From assembly GCA_020847045.1 (NCBI GenBank), contig JADLCT010000101.1, positions 1 to 64,000 on the forward strand: a DNA stretch of 64,000 nt, read 5' to 3'. This DNA is from Bryobacterales bacterium (GTDB taxonomy: Bacteria; Acidobacteriota; Terriglobia; Bryobacterales; Bryobacteraceae). Shown one piece after another: positions 26,233 to 34,393 of this stretch. Made by a program: the position numbers and the translations under genes. How positions within the stretch are numbered: the first letter of the stretch is position 1; every line of letters begins with the position of its first letter. The notes under the pieces were generated by a model. The model saw nothing but the letters and a program-made list of their open reading frames with translations. It was not told the origin of the DNA and made no database searches.

Positions 26233-26324
26233 GAATCTATCGGCAAAATCGCATCAAATCAATAGTTTTCCCTCCCAACATCCGATAGAGGAGTGGGTTC
26301 ATAAGGGTAGAATGGGTGCATAGC

Positions 26325-28241
26325 ATGTGTCCCAGGGCCACAACTCGGGCAAAATGGGCGAGCCGCGCGGGCCGTTTGGCGCTGGCGGGACTGGCCTTGT
26401 GGCTTCCCGCCGGAGTAGTTTCCGCGCAGGAGGGCGCCGGAGCGCGTCTCGACTGGCGGCAGTTTGGGAACCTCAGCATCACCGGTCCGGCGGTGGCCGG
26501 TCTGGCGAGCGGTCCCGTCAACCGTGTGTGGTATTCCACGGCAGGTGACCGTTTGGCCGTCCTCACCGCGGCGGGCCAAACCTGGGAAACCACCGATTTC
26601 GAATCCTGGAAGAGCGCCGCGCTAGCCCCGCCCGCCCGGGCGGTGGCCGAAGCCAGCTCGCTGCCCGAGCCGGGGGCTCACGTTCTCGCGTCCGGCGCCC
26701 GGCTGTATGCGGCCGGAGCCTATGTCTGGAGCAGTGAAGATGAAGGGCGCACTTGGCGCAATCTCACGCAGTTCGCAAAATTCTCGATATTGGGTGGTCC
26801 GCTCACGGATCTGGCCGTTTCCCCCACCAATCCCGACGACATTGCAGTTGCCAATCTCCGCGGTGTGTGGCGCTCCCTCGATGGCGGCTATACCTGGGAC
26901 AGCTTGAACGCTCTGCTGCCCAACCTGCCCGCCTTGCGGCTGCTGCAAACACCGGAACGAGGCCGGGGGCTGGCGCTGGCGTTCACCACCGGCGAAGAAG
27001 CCGAGTGGGCGCCCGGCGAACGCACGGGCTGGCGGCCTTCGGAGAGTTCGCGGCTGGCGGCTGAGCGGGGCCTGGCCACCACCATTGCCCGCGCCACCGC
27101 TTCCGCACCCGTGCGGGCGTTGCGCGCCGGGACCTACCTTTATGCGGGCGCCGCCGACGGGCGTCTGTTCAGTTCAAGCGACGATGGCCTCACCTGGCGC
27201 GAGTTCCGCTTTGCCGACACTGGCCGCGTAGAGTCGATTTTTGCCGACCCCCGCGAGCCCCAGATCGCCCTGGCGGCCGTCGCGCCCGCCTCGGCCAGCG
27301 GAGTACGCCTGCTGCGCACCACCAACGCCGGGCTTTTTTGGGACGACCTGAGCGCCAACCTGCCTCCCGGCGCGGCCCATGGCGTCACGGCCGACCTCGC
27401 CACCGGAACCGTCTACCTGGCGACGGAGTCCGGCTTGTTTCTCACCGTCACCAATCTTCGGAACGCCAGCCCGGCCACGCGATGGGAACGGATCGACAAT
27501 GGACTCCCGCGCGCGCCGGTCCAGGACGTGATGCTCGATAGCGAAGGAAATCAACTGTATGCCGCACTGGCCGGCCACGGCATTTACCGCACATTGGCGC
27601 CCCACCGCCTGGCCGATCCGCGCGTGGTGAACGCGGCGGATTTCAGCGCCCGCGCCGCAGCGCCGGGTTCGCTGCTCAGCGTACTCGGCCGCCGTGTCGC
27701 CTCGGCGCGGATGGGAGAAACCGTGGTGCCCGTGCTGGCCGCCAGCGAGTCGGAATCGCAGATTCAGGTGCCCTTCGAGGCCCGCGGCGCGACCCTTTCC
27801 TTGAACCTTGCCGACGGCACGCCCGGCGGCCGCCGCCTTGCCCTACCCCTGCGCCCCCTCTCGCCCGCCATCTTCATCGACCGTGACGGCACACCCATGA
27901 TTCTCGACGCCGATCGCGGTCTTCTGCTCGACGCCCAGACACTGGCCAGCGGCGGCGGGAGAATCCAAATCCTCTGCACGGGGTTGGGGCGCGTGTCGCC
28001 CGATTGGCCCACCGGACTGGCCGCACCCGTCGAGGGTTTGCCGCGCGTCACCGCCCCGGTGACGGTCTATTTGGACCGCACCGCGCTGCGGGTGACCCGC
28101 GCCACGCTTGCGCCCGGCTACATCGGTTTCTACCTGGTGGAAGCTGAGCTGCCCGTTGTGGTGAATGCCGGACCAGCCGAGCTGTATCTCGAAGCGGCTG
28201 GAAGCGAAAGCAACCGTGTTACGTTATACTTGCGACCTTAA
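26325..28241 (+). CDS. Secreted Asp-box beta-propeller protein with Soli_cterm domain
   Basis: The 638-residue exported protein has a signal sequence (LALAGLALWLPAGVVSA). Sialidase/sortilin-type propeller repeats follow with Asp-box motifs SEDEGRTW, SLDGGYTW and SSDDGLTW. The C-terminal region (about 430-638) matches the TIGR03437 'Solibacter uncharacterized C-terminal' type: VVNAADFSARAAAPGSLLSVLG, then IQVPFE and ILCTGLGRVSPDW. No sialidase catalytic residues can be assigned, so binding to glycans or protein ligands is as likely as hydrolysis. The ATG at 26325 is preferred; an in-frame GTG lies at 26316. Confidence 0.85.
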   Translation: MCPRATTRAKWASRAGRLALAGLALWLPAGVVSAQEGAGARLDWRQFGNLSITGPAVAGLASGPVNRVWYSTAGDRLAVLTAAGQTWETTDFESWKSAALAPPARAVAEASSLPEPGAHVLASGARLYAAGAYVWSSEDEGRTWRNLTQFAKFSILGGPLTDLAVSPTNPDDIAVANLRGVWRSLDGGYTWDSLNALLPNLPALRLLQTPERGRGLALAFTTGEEAEWAPGERTGWRPSESSRLAAERGLATTIARATASAPVRALRAGTYLYAGAADGRLFSSSDDGLTWREFRFADTGRVESIFADPREPQIALAAVAPASASGVRLLRTTNAGLFWDDLSANLPPGAAHGVTADLATGTVYLATESGLFLTVTNLRNASPATRWERIDNGLPRAPVQDVMLDSEGNQLYAALAGHGIYRTLAPHRLADPRVVNAADFSARAAAPGSLLSVLGRRVASARMGETVVPVLAASESESQIQVPFEARGATLSLNLADGTPGGRRLALPLRPLSPAIFIDRDGTPMILDADRGLLLDAQTLASGGGRIQILCTGLGRVSPDWPTGLAAPVEGLPRVTAPVTVYLDRTALRVTRATLAPGYIGFYLVEAELPVVVNAGPAELYLEAAGSESNRVTLYLRP

Positions 28242-28286
28242 CCGTGCGCCTTCCCGGGCACTGTACACTGGAGCAGGGGGTTAATC

Positions 28287-28820
28287 ATGATCACTCGCCG
28301 CGAACTTGCCGCCCTGGTTCCCGCACTGGGTTTCGCCCAGGTGAAGGAAGAGAAAAAGCTGGCCCCGTACTACCCCACCCCGGAGACGATTGTCGAGCGG
28401 ATGCTTCAACTGGGCAGTCTGAAAGCCGGAGAGAAGATGTTCGACCTGGGCTCGGGCGACGGCCGGCTGGTGATTATGGCCGCCGAAAAATTCAAGGCCG
28501 ACGCCACGGGCGTGGAGCTGGACGACGACCTGTACAAACAAAGCTCAGAGCGCATCAAGCGTCTGGGGCTGGAGGGTAAGGCCCGCATCGTCCACGGCGA
28601 CGTGCTGGCGCAGGACTATAGCCCGGCCGACCTGCTGACGGTATATCTGCTGCCCAGCGCCACCGAAAAGTTGACGCCGATTCTGGAGAAGCAGCTCAAG
28701 AAGGGCACGCGCATCGTGAGCCACGATTTCCCCTTCAAAAATTGGCAGCCGGAAAAAATCGAAGACATTCCAGACGACGGAGAAGGCCGCTCGCACACGC
28801 TGTATCTGTACCGGCGGTAA
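28287..28820 (+). CDS. SAM-dependent methyltransferase, small
   Basis: The 177-residue class I methyltransferase has motif I FDLGSGDGRLVIMAA, motif II TGVELDDDLY, and VHGDVLAQDY followed by PADLLTVYLLPSA, with a GTRIVSHDFPF strand. The YYPTPETIVERML lead-in is common in acidobacterial and proteobacterial small methyltransferases of unknown target. No target-recognition domain is visible. GCAGGGGG before the ATG is a good Shine-Dalgarno, and TACACT (28264-28269) is a plausible -10. Confidence 0.85.
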   Translation: MITRRELAALVPALGFAQVKEEKKLAPYYPTPETIVERMLQLGSLKAGEKMFDLGSGDGRLVIMAAEKFKADATGVELDDDLYKQSSERIKRLGLEGKARIVHGDVLAQDYSPADLLTVYLLPSATEKLTPILEKQLKKGTRIVSHDFPFKNWQPEKIEDIPDDGEGRSHTLYLYRR

Positions 28821-28850
28821 GCGCCGGAGCGGGCGCGGAGAGGGCGAGTT

Positions 28851-29999
28851 TTGGCTGGAGAACACGTTTTCGTTCCCCTACTGTGGCGGCGGTCGAGCGC
28901 CATCACCCGCGTTCTGTTCGCCGTTGGCATGGTGGCCCTGGCCAGCGCGCACAATTCGCCGCCGCTGGCGCGCGTGGCCGCCAGCCTCTACCTGGTGTTC
29001 AGCGCCGCGGTGCTGCTGTTGCGGTTTCTGCAGCGTCCTGCCGGGACGACGGCGGCGCTGGTTGTGGATACCTTCGCCTACCTGCTGTCGGTGACCCTGA
29101 TCGCTAACGGCAATCTCTGGATCATCCTGCACCAGTTCTGCTTTCTGGCCCTCACCGTGCTGCTGCTCCACCACTGGCAGCAGCTTCTGGCCGTATTCGG
29201 CACATGTCTCGCCTACTTTGTGCTGGTGTCTCCGCCGGCCGCGCGTGAAGCGCTGCCCGGCCTGGTGGTGACGTCTCTGGTGGCCGCCTTCGCCCTGTGG
29301 CAAAAGCAGGTGATCGAGGACCGCCTCTTTCAAGCCTCGCGCCAGGCCGTGATGTACCGCTCCAGCGCGGAGAATGTCCGCTTCCAGGAGCGCGCCCGCA
29401 TTGCCGACGACTTCCACGATGGCCCACTCCAGATGTTCATGAGCCTGAACGTCCGGCTGGAGGTGCTGCGGCGCATCATGGAAAAAAAGCCGGCCGAGGC
29501 GCAGGCCGAGCTGGCGCAGTTGCAGGAGGTGTGGAAAAAGCAGGTGACCGAGGCGCGCGAGTTCATCCACACGATTCGCGCGGCCACCACCATCGAGGAG
29601 AATCTGGCCTCGGCGATGGAGCGTCTGGTGGAGCTGTTCGAGAAAGACAATGGCGTCACGGCGGCGCTGAAAGTGCAGGGAAACATCTCCACGGTGGAGT
29701 CCGAACTCACCAGCGAGATGCTGCAAATGACCCGCGAGGCGCTGCACAACGTCTGGAAGCACGCCAAAGCCACCGGGATCCAGGTGACGCTGGAGCAGGG
29801 CGCGCATGAGCTGCTGCTGACCGTGGTGGACAACGGACAGGGGTTTCCCTTCTCGGGCTCCTACACGCTGGAGGAGTTGGATCTGCTGCGCCTGGGCCCG
29901 GTGAGCATCAAGCGCCGCGTGAACGCTTTGCAGGGTGGGCTGATTCTGGAATCCCGGCCCGGCAAAGGTTCCACGTTGCGCATCCGCATTCCCCAATGA
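28851..29999 (+). CDS. Orphan membrane sensor histidine kinase, NarX/DesK-type
   Basis: The 382-residue kinase has about five N-terminal transmembrane helices (20-150) and a HisKA_3 dimerisation region with His189 in IADDFHDGPLQ. The HATPase domain has N-box REALHNVWKHAKA, G1 VDNGQGF and G2 GKGSTLRI. No extracytoplasmic sensor domain is seen, so the membrane helices themselves may sense. No response regulator is adjacent. The start is TTG at 28851 with AGAGGG upstream. The stop overlaps the next gene's ATG (ATGA), coupling it to a propeller lipoprotein. Confidence 0.9.
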   Translation: MAGEHVFVPLLWRRSSAITRVLFAVGMVALASAHNSPPLARVAASLYLVFSAAVLLLRFLQRPAGTTAALVVDTFAYLLSVTLIANGNLWIILHQFCFLALTVLLLHHWQQLLAVFGTCLAYFVLVSPPAAREALPGLVVTSLVAAFALWQKQVIEDRLFQASRQAVMYRSSAENVRFQERARIADDFHDGPLQMFMSLNVRLEVLRRIMEKKPAEAQAELAQLQEVWKKQVTEAREFIHTIRAATTIEENLASAMERLVELFEKDNGVTAALKVQGNISTVESELTSEMLQMTREALHNVWKHAKATGIQVTLEQGAHELLLTVVDNGQGFPFSGSYTLEELDLLRLGPVSIKRRVNALQGGLILESRPGKGSTLRIRIPQ

Positions 30000-30997
30000 A
30001 ACGCGCTTTGCTGGCCGCGGCCCTGCTGACGGCGTGCCGTCCCTACGCAGACTTCACGCTGCCGCCGCCCACGGGCGCGCGCCGCGATGTGCAGCCCCGC
30101 GTCGAAGTCCGGCCGGAACCGGTGCTGGGGCGCGGCGCGACGGGCGAGTTCGACGCCGTGGATGCGCTGAACCCATCGCTCGTCTGGCGCGGCGGCCGGT
30201 GGTTCAACTTCTATTCCGGCTTCGACGGCAAGACCTGGAGCACCGGGCTGGCCACCTCCGCCGATGGCCTCGCCTGGACCAAACAGGGCCGTGTGCTGTC
30301 GCCCGAAGCCGCCACCTGGGAGGGAAGCTATATTGCCGCCAATGGCTCCGCTCTCTGGTTCCGCGATGAGTTTCATTACTGGTATCAGGCCGGCTCGCCG
30401 CCGCGCATCGGCCTGGCCCGCTCGCGCGACGGCCTCGCATGGCGCAAGGAGGCCGCCCCGGTGGTTCCATTCGGCCCGCGCGGGGCTTGGGACGAGCGCG
30501 CCACCGCCGATCCGTATGTGATTGCGGCGGACGGCTGGCTGTATCTGTTTTACCTGGGTGAGGACCGCGCGCGGAGGCAGCGTCTGGGCGTGGCCCGCTC
30601 CCGCGACGGCATGGCCTGGGAGAAGCTGCGCGAGTCGCCGGTGCTGGAGTTGGGCGCTCCCGGAACGTTCGACGAAAACGGCTTGGGGGAACCGGCGGTG
30701 TGGCAGGCCGAGGGCTGGTGGTGGATGCTCTACACGGGACGCGGCCGTTCCGAGGACCGCCGCATTGGGCTGGCGCGGTCGGCGGATGGCGTGCGTTGGG
30801 ATCGAGTGCGCGAATCCGCCGTCTTCGCCGGAACGGCGCCGTGGATGGCGAAGGTGGTGTGCGATCCGCACGTCGAGCCTGGAAAAGACGGAGCACTGCG
30901 CATCTGGTTCGGTGGCGGCAGCATCCCACACCCAGCGGAAAACATTGCCGGGGCGATCGGCTACGCGACGCTGTCCTGGCAGCCGGCCGCGCGTTGA
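29996..30997 (+). CDS. Five-bladed beta-propeller lipoprotein (GH43/GH32-like)
   Basis: The 333-residue protein has a lipoprotein signal (MKRALLAAALLTAC, Cys14). Repeated blades carry S-x-DG-x-x-W (ATSADGLAW, SRDGLAW, SRDGMAW, SADGVRW) with interspersed YIAANGS, ADPYV and GLGEPAVW acid-containing strands. This is the fold of GH43/GH32/GH117-type glycosidases. FDAVDALNPSLVW and the ADPYV Asp could be catalytic-site residues. The family and substrate are not certain. It is translationally coupled to a histidine kinase, an unusual pairing that suggests a glycan-related signal. Confidence 0.75.
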   Translation: MKRALLAAALLTACRPYADFTLPPPTGARRDVQPRVEVRPEPVLGRGATGEFDAVDALNPSLVWRGGRWFNFYSGFDGKTWSTGLATSADGLAWTKQGRVLSPEAATWEGSYIAANGSALWFRDEFHYWYQAGSPPRIGLARSRDGLAWRKEAAPVVPFGPRGAWDERATADPYVIAADGWLYLFYLGEDRARRQRLGVARSRDGMAWEKLRESPVLELGAPGTFDENGLGEPAVWQAEGWWWMLYTGRGRSEDRRIGLARSADGVRWDRVRESAVFAGTAPWMAKVVCDPHVEPGKDGALRIWFGGGSIPHPAENIAGAIGYATLSWQPAAR

Positions 30998-31015
30998 CCC
31001 TTTGACGAGGCGAGG

Positions 31016-32146
31016 ATGAGAATCGGCATCACCTGTTACCCCACCTACGGCGGAAGCGGCATCGTGGCCACCGAACTGGGACTGGAGCTGGCCCTGCGCG
31101 GCCACGAGATCCACTTCATCAGCTACGCGCACCCCATTCGCCTTCCGGTGGAGTCCGAACAGGTCCACTTCCACGAGGTGGAGGTGGCCAACTATCCTCT
31201 GTTCGCCTACCCGCCCTACTGCCTCGCGCTGGCCGGGCGGATGGCCGAGGTGGCCGAGCGCTATGAGTTGGACCTGCTGCACGTCCATTACGCCCTGCCC
31301 CACGCCGTTTCCGCGCTGCTGGCGCGGCAGATGCTGGCGGCGCGGCGGAACTTGCCGTTTGTCACCACGCTGCATGGCACCGATATCACTCTGGTGGGCC
31401 AGGAGCCGTCCTATTTCGCCATTACGAAGTATTCCATCGAGTCCTCCGACGGCATCACCACGGTCAGCCAGTATCTGAACGACCGCACGCGCGAGGTGTT
31501 CGGCATCGAGAAACCGATGCGGACCATTCACAACTTCGTAAACTGCGAGTTGTACCACCCGCGTGAGCCCGGCACGGGCGCGGGCCGCCGTCCGCGTTTG
31601 ATTCACATTTCAAACTTCCGCCCGGTGAAGCGGCCGGCGGACTGCATCCGCATTCTGGCCGAGGTGTCGAAAACTGTCGATTGTGAGCTTTGGATGGTGG
31701 GCGACGGTCCTGAGCGTGGCCCGTGCGAGCGGCTGGCGCGCGAGTTGGGCGTCAGCCAGCGGGTGGAGTTTTGCGGGAAGCAGGATCACATCGAGCGTCT
31801 GCTGCCGGGCGCCAGCGTGCTGCTGCTGCCGAGCGAGCATGAGGCCTTCGGGTTGGCGGCGCTGGAAGCCATGGCCTGCGGCGTGCCTCCAGTGGCCACG
31901 CGCGTGGGCGGGGTGGCGGAGCTGGTGCGCGACGGCGTGGACGGCTTTCTGGAAGCCACCGGGGATACTGCGGCGCAGGCGGCCCGTGTGGCGAGGTTGC
32001 TGACGGATTCTGTGTTGCACCGCCGGATGTCGGAGGCGGCGCAACTTGCGGCCCGCACCCGTTTCGACTCCCGGCGCATTATTCCGCAGTATGAGGACTA
32101 CTATCGCGAAGTGATTGGGAACTTTCCGGCCCGGGCGGGTGTCTGA
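31016..32146 (+). CDS. bshA: N-acetyl-alpha-D-glucosaminyl L-malate synthase BshA
   Basis: The 376-residue GT4 glycosyltransferase catalyses the first step of bacillithiol synthesis, joining UDP-GlcNAc to L-malate. The protein opens with the BshA-typical CYPTYGGSGIVATELG, followed by HFISYAHPIRL and TTLHGTDITLVG. The GT4 donor motif is EHEAFGLAALEAMACG. Length and layout match Bacillus BshA. GACGAGGCGAGG precedes the ATG. bshC is not visible in the window. A PIG-L deacetylase at 23052 could supply the second step. Confidence 0.9.
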   Translation: MRIGITCYPTYGGSGIVATELGLELALRGHEIHFISYAHPIRLPVESEQVHFHEVEVANYPLFAYPPYCLALAGRMAEVAERYELDLLHVHYALPHAVSALLARQMLAARRNLPFVTTLHGTDITLVGQEPSYFAITKYSIESSDGITTVSQYLNDRTREVFGIEKPMRTIHNFVNCELYHPREPGTGAGRRPRLIHISNFRPVKRPADCIRILAEVSKTVDCELWMVGDGPERGPCERLARELGVSQRVEFCGKQDHIERLLPGASVLLLPSEHEAFGLAALEAMACGVPPVATRVGGVAELVRDGVDGFLEATGDTAAQAARVARLLTDSVLHRRMSEAAQLAARTRFDSRRIIPQYEDYYREVIGNFPARAGV

Positions 32147-32200
32147 ACAGGCAGGGAACCTCGAAGGGGAGGCCCGGGCGGCTCTGCATCCGTTCGGGAC

Positions 32201-32206
32201 TACAAT
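32201..32206 (+). promoter_or_regulatory. -10 element TACAAT for the sigma-factor gene
   Basis: TACAAT is followed by TGGAGG and then an in-frame TTG at 32213, with the preferred ATG at 32231. Transcription from this hexamer would begin at or next to the TTG, so the leader before the ATG would be under 20 bases. No -35 is evident. Confidence 0.4.
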
Positions 32207-32230
32207 TGGAGGTTGAGGGTAAGCAAAGAC

Positions 32231-32929
32231 ATGGCCGACGGAACGGTCAGCTTCGAGCCGGGATTGCACGCCACTCCATGGGAGACGGCGGAAACGGGGC
32301 CATCTCTGTCCCTTCCCGCGCTGGCCCAGTCGCGGCTGATCGAAGGCTTGCGGCGCGGCGACGACGCGGCGTACGAACAGCTTCTGGCACTTTACGAGCG
32401 GCCCGTGTACAACCTGGTGTACCGTCTGCTGGCGAATCCGGCCGACGCGGCCGATGTTGTGCAGGAGGTGTTTCTCAAGGTATTTCGCAATATCGGCTCC
32501 TTCCGTTCGCAGAGCAGCCTGAAGACCTGGATCTACCGGATTGCCGTGAACGAGGCGCACAATCACCGGCGGTGGTTCGAGCGCAAGCGCGGCCAGGAGG
32601 TGGGGCTGGAGGAAGAGGTAAGCGAAGGAGTCCATTTTCACCAGGTATTGGAGGATAACGAGCGGTCCCCGTTTGACTCGTTCGCCAATGCGGAGGCGCA
32701 AGCGATGATGGAAGAAGCACTGTCGTCGCTGAAACCGGCCTTCCGCTCGGCGGTTGTGCTGCGGGATATCGAGGAGCTCAGCTACGAAGAGATCGCCGAG
32801 ATTCTGCAGGCCAACCTGGGAACGGTGAAGTCACGAATTCTGCGCGGGCGGGAAGCTTTGCGCGAGGCGCTGGAACTCAGACTGCAGGCACGCGGCGGAT
32901 CCGGTCTCCGGCTCTGCGCCGCCGGGTAA
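32231..32929 (+). CDS. ECF-type RNA polymerase sigma factor
   Basis: The 232-residue sigma-70 family protein has region 2 at about 45-115 (YNLVYRLLANPADAADVVQEVFLKVFRNI, SLKTWIYRIAVNEAHNHRRW). Region 4 is at about 160-215 (LKPAFRSAVVLRDIEELSYEEIAEILQANLGTVKSRILRGR). An extra 35-residue N-terminal segment precedes region 2. Just downstream is a small membrane protein that may be its anti-sigma factor. The start could also be TTG at 32213; I chose the ATG with GAGGG eleven bases upstream. Confidence 0.92.
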   Translation: MADGTVSFEPGLHATPWETAETGPSLSLPALAQSRLIEGLRRGDDAAYEQLLALYERPVYNLVYRLLANPADAADVVQEVFLKVFRNIGSFRSQSSLKTWIYRIAVNEAHNHRRWFERKRGQEVGLEEEVSEGVHFHQVLEDNERSPFDSFANAEAQAMMEEALSSLKPAFRSAVVLRDIEELSYEEIAEILQANLGTVKSRILRGREALREALELRLQARGGSGLRLCAAG

Positions 32930-32954
32930 GCAAGTCAGGAACAGGAAGGCGGAC

Positions 32955-33566
32955 ATGCCGTATCACGAGAACAGGGCGGGTAATGACAGCGCTCATCGCG
33001 GCGATGCCGCGTTGAGCGCCCAACTGGCCGCGCTGCCACGGCAGGAGCCGCCATCGCGACTGAGCGCCCATCTGCGCGTGATGGCATCGCGGGAAGCGCA
33101 GCGGCGGCGGATGTGGGCGGACCCGGCCAGCGTCGCGGCGTATTTGGCGGGGCGGTTCCGCCTGATGATGAACAACATGATGCGCCCGTATGCCGTTCCG
33201 GTGACGGGCGGGCTGCTGAGCGCGGTGGTGTTGTTCTCCATGGTGCTGACCAGCTATCCGATGATAGGTGAGATTCAAGGCGACGTGCCGACACCGGTGT
33301 CGACCGAGCCGGGCGTGGTAAGCTCGATGGCCTTTGGCTTGGGCGACGAAGATATTGTTGTGGATGTCTCCATCGACGAGCAGGGACGCGTAATGGAGTA
33401 TTCGCTGCCCTCCAGCCAGCGCTGGGCCAGGGACCCCGTGCTCCGCAGGAGCCTGGAAAATACCCTGCTGTGCACGCGCTTCCAGCCGGCCACGCGGTTC
33501 GGCCAGCCCTCCTCCGGCCGCATGCGGATCACCGTCCGGCGAAGCCAGATGGACGTGCGCGGCTAA
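32955..33566 (+). CDS. Single-pass membrane protein with TonB-C-like domain, candidate anti-sigma factor
   Basis: The 203-residue protein has a soluble N-terminal 65 residues (ALSAQLAALPRQEPPSRLSAHLR, like the lead-in of anti-sigma proteins). One transmembrane helix follows (about 81-105, PVTGGLLSAVVLFSMVLTSY). The C-terminal domain (about 130-200) resembles TonB C-terminal folds: IVVDVSIDEQGRVMEYSLPS, then FQPATRFGQPSSGRMRI. It lacks the His/Cys motif of zinc anti-sigma factors. Position directly after the sigma gene is the main argument for regulation. AGGAAGG precedes the ATG. Confidence 0.72.
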   Translation: MPYHENRAGNDSAHRGDAALSAQLAALPRQEPPSRLSAHLRVMASREAQRRRMWADPASVAAYLAGRFRLMMNNMMRPYAVPVTGGLLSAVVLFSMVLTSYPMIGEIQGDVPTPVSTEPGVVSSMAFGLGDEDIVVDVSIDEQGRVMEYSLPSSQRWARDPVLRRSLENTLLCTRFQPATRFGQPSSGRMRITVRRSQMDVRG

Positions 33567-33588
33567 GCGCCGCACGCTACTCTGAGAA

Positions 33589-34338
33589 TTGCCACAAAAA
33601 CTAGGCCAGCATTTTCTGCGCCGCCCGGCGACGCTGGAAAAGATCGCCGCCGCCGCTATTCCGGAACATGCCGGGCAGGTGATCGAGATTGGCGCGGGCG
33701 AAGGCGTGCTCACGGAGCGTTTGCTGGAACGGGCGGACAAGGTGTACGCCATCGAGGTGGATCCCGAGCTGGTGGCCAGGTTGATGATGCGCTTCCGGGG
33801 CGAGCCGCGGTTGAAGATCGTCGCGCAGGACGTGCTCGCCACCGATTTGACGCAGTGGGGACGCGCCGTGGTGACGGGCAATCTGCCCTACTACATCACC
33901 TCGCCCGTCATCGAACGCACGCTGGCCATGGGAAAGCTTCTGGAGCGGGCCGTGTTTCTGATCCAGAAGGAGGTGGCCGAGCGGGTCACCGCCAAGCCGG
34001 GCACGCGCGATTACGGCTTCCTGACGGTTGCCACGCAATTGCACGCGCATTCGAAGCTGCTGTTCAAGGTGCCGCCGGGGGCTTTTTCTCCGCCGCCCAG
34101 AGTGGATTCGGCCGTCATCTGTCTGGATCCGCTGCCTGCCGCCGAGCTGGGCGATCCGACGCCCATGCTCGCGTTCCTGGGGCTTTGTTTCAAACATAAA
34201 CGCAAGACCTTGCGCAACAACCTGGCGCCCATCTTCGGCCGGGAAGCCATCGGCGCGCAGCCCGAGGCGGGCCTCCGCGCGGAGCAGTTGACGCTGGAAC
34301 AGTTCCGCGATCTATACCGCCGTCTGGCTGGCGGATGA
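33589..34338 (+). CDS. rsmA: 16S rRNA dimethyladenosine transferase RsmA/KsgA
   Basis: The 249-residue enzyme dimethylates two adjacent adenosines near the 3' end of 16S rRNA during 30S maturation. Seen: QHFLRRPATLEKI, motif I VIEIGAGEGVLTERL, catalytic NLPYYITSPV, FLIQKEVAERV and GAFSPPPRVDSAV. The start is TTG at 33589 with no clear Shine-Dalgarno. Length is close to the usual 260-280. It precedes gltX by 55 bases. Confidence 0.96.
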   Translation: MPQKLGQHFLRRPATLEKIAAAAIPEHAGQVIEIGAGEGVLTERLLERADKVYAIEVDPELVARLMMRFRGEPRLKIVAQDVLATDLTQWGRAVVTGNLPYYITSPVIERTLAMGKLLERAVFLIQKEVAERVTAKPGTRDYGFLTVATQLHAHSKLLFKVPPGAFSPPPRVDSAVICLDPLPAAELGDPTPMLAFLGLCFKHKRKTLRNNLAPIFGREAIGAQPEAGLRAEQLTLEQFRDLYRRLAGG

Positions 34339-34370
34339 GGTGTGTTCCGCGGTACCCTCATGCGGGCCGC

Positions 34371-34376
34371 TACAAT
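34371..34376 (+). promoter_or_regulatory. -10 element TACAAT upstream of gltX
   Basis: TACAAT ends 17 bases before the gltX ATG, with no recognisable -35 and no strong Shine-Dalgarno in the short leader (ATAGTTACCCCCAAC). It is the same hexamer as at 32201 and 49693. Confidence 0.4.
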
Positions 34377-34393
34377 GGATAGTTACCCCCAAC

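Noticed and set aside
29861..31606. 581-residue open frame on the minus strand
   Set aside because: It spans the ends of three real plus-strand genes (histidine kinase, propeller lipoprotein, bshA) and has no recognisable domain.
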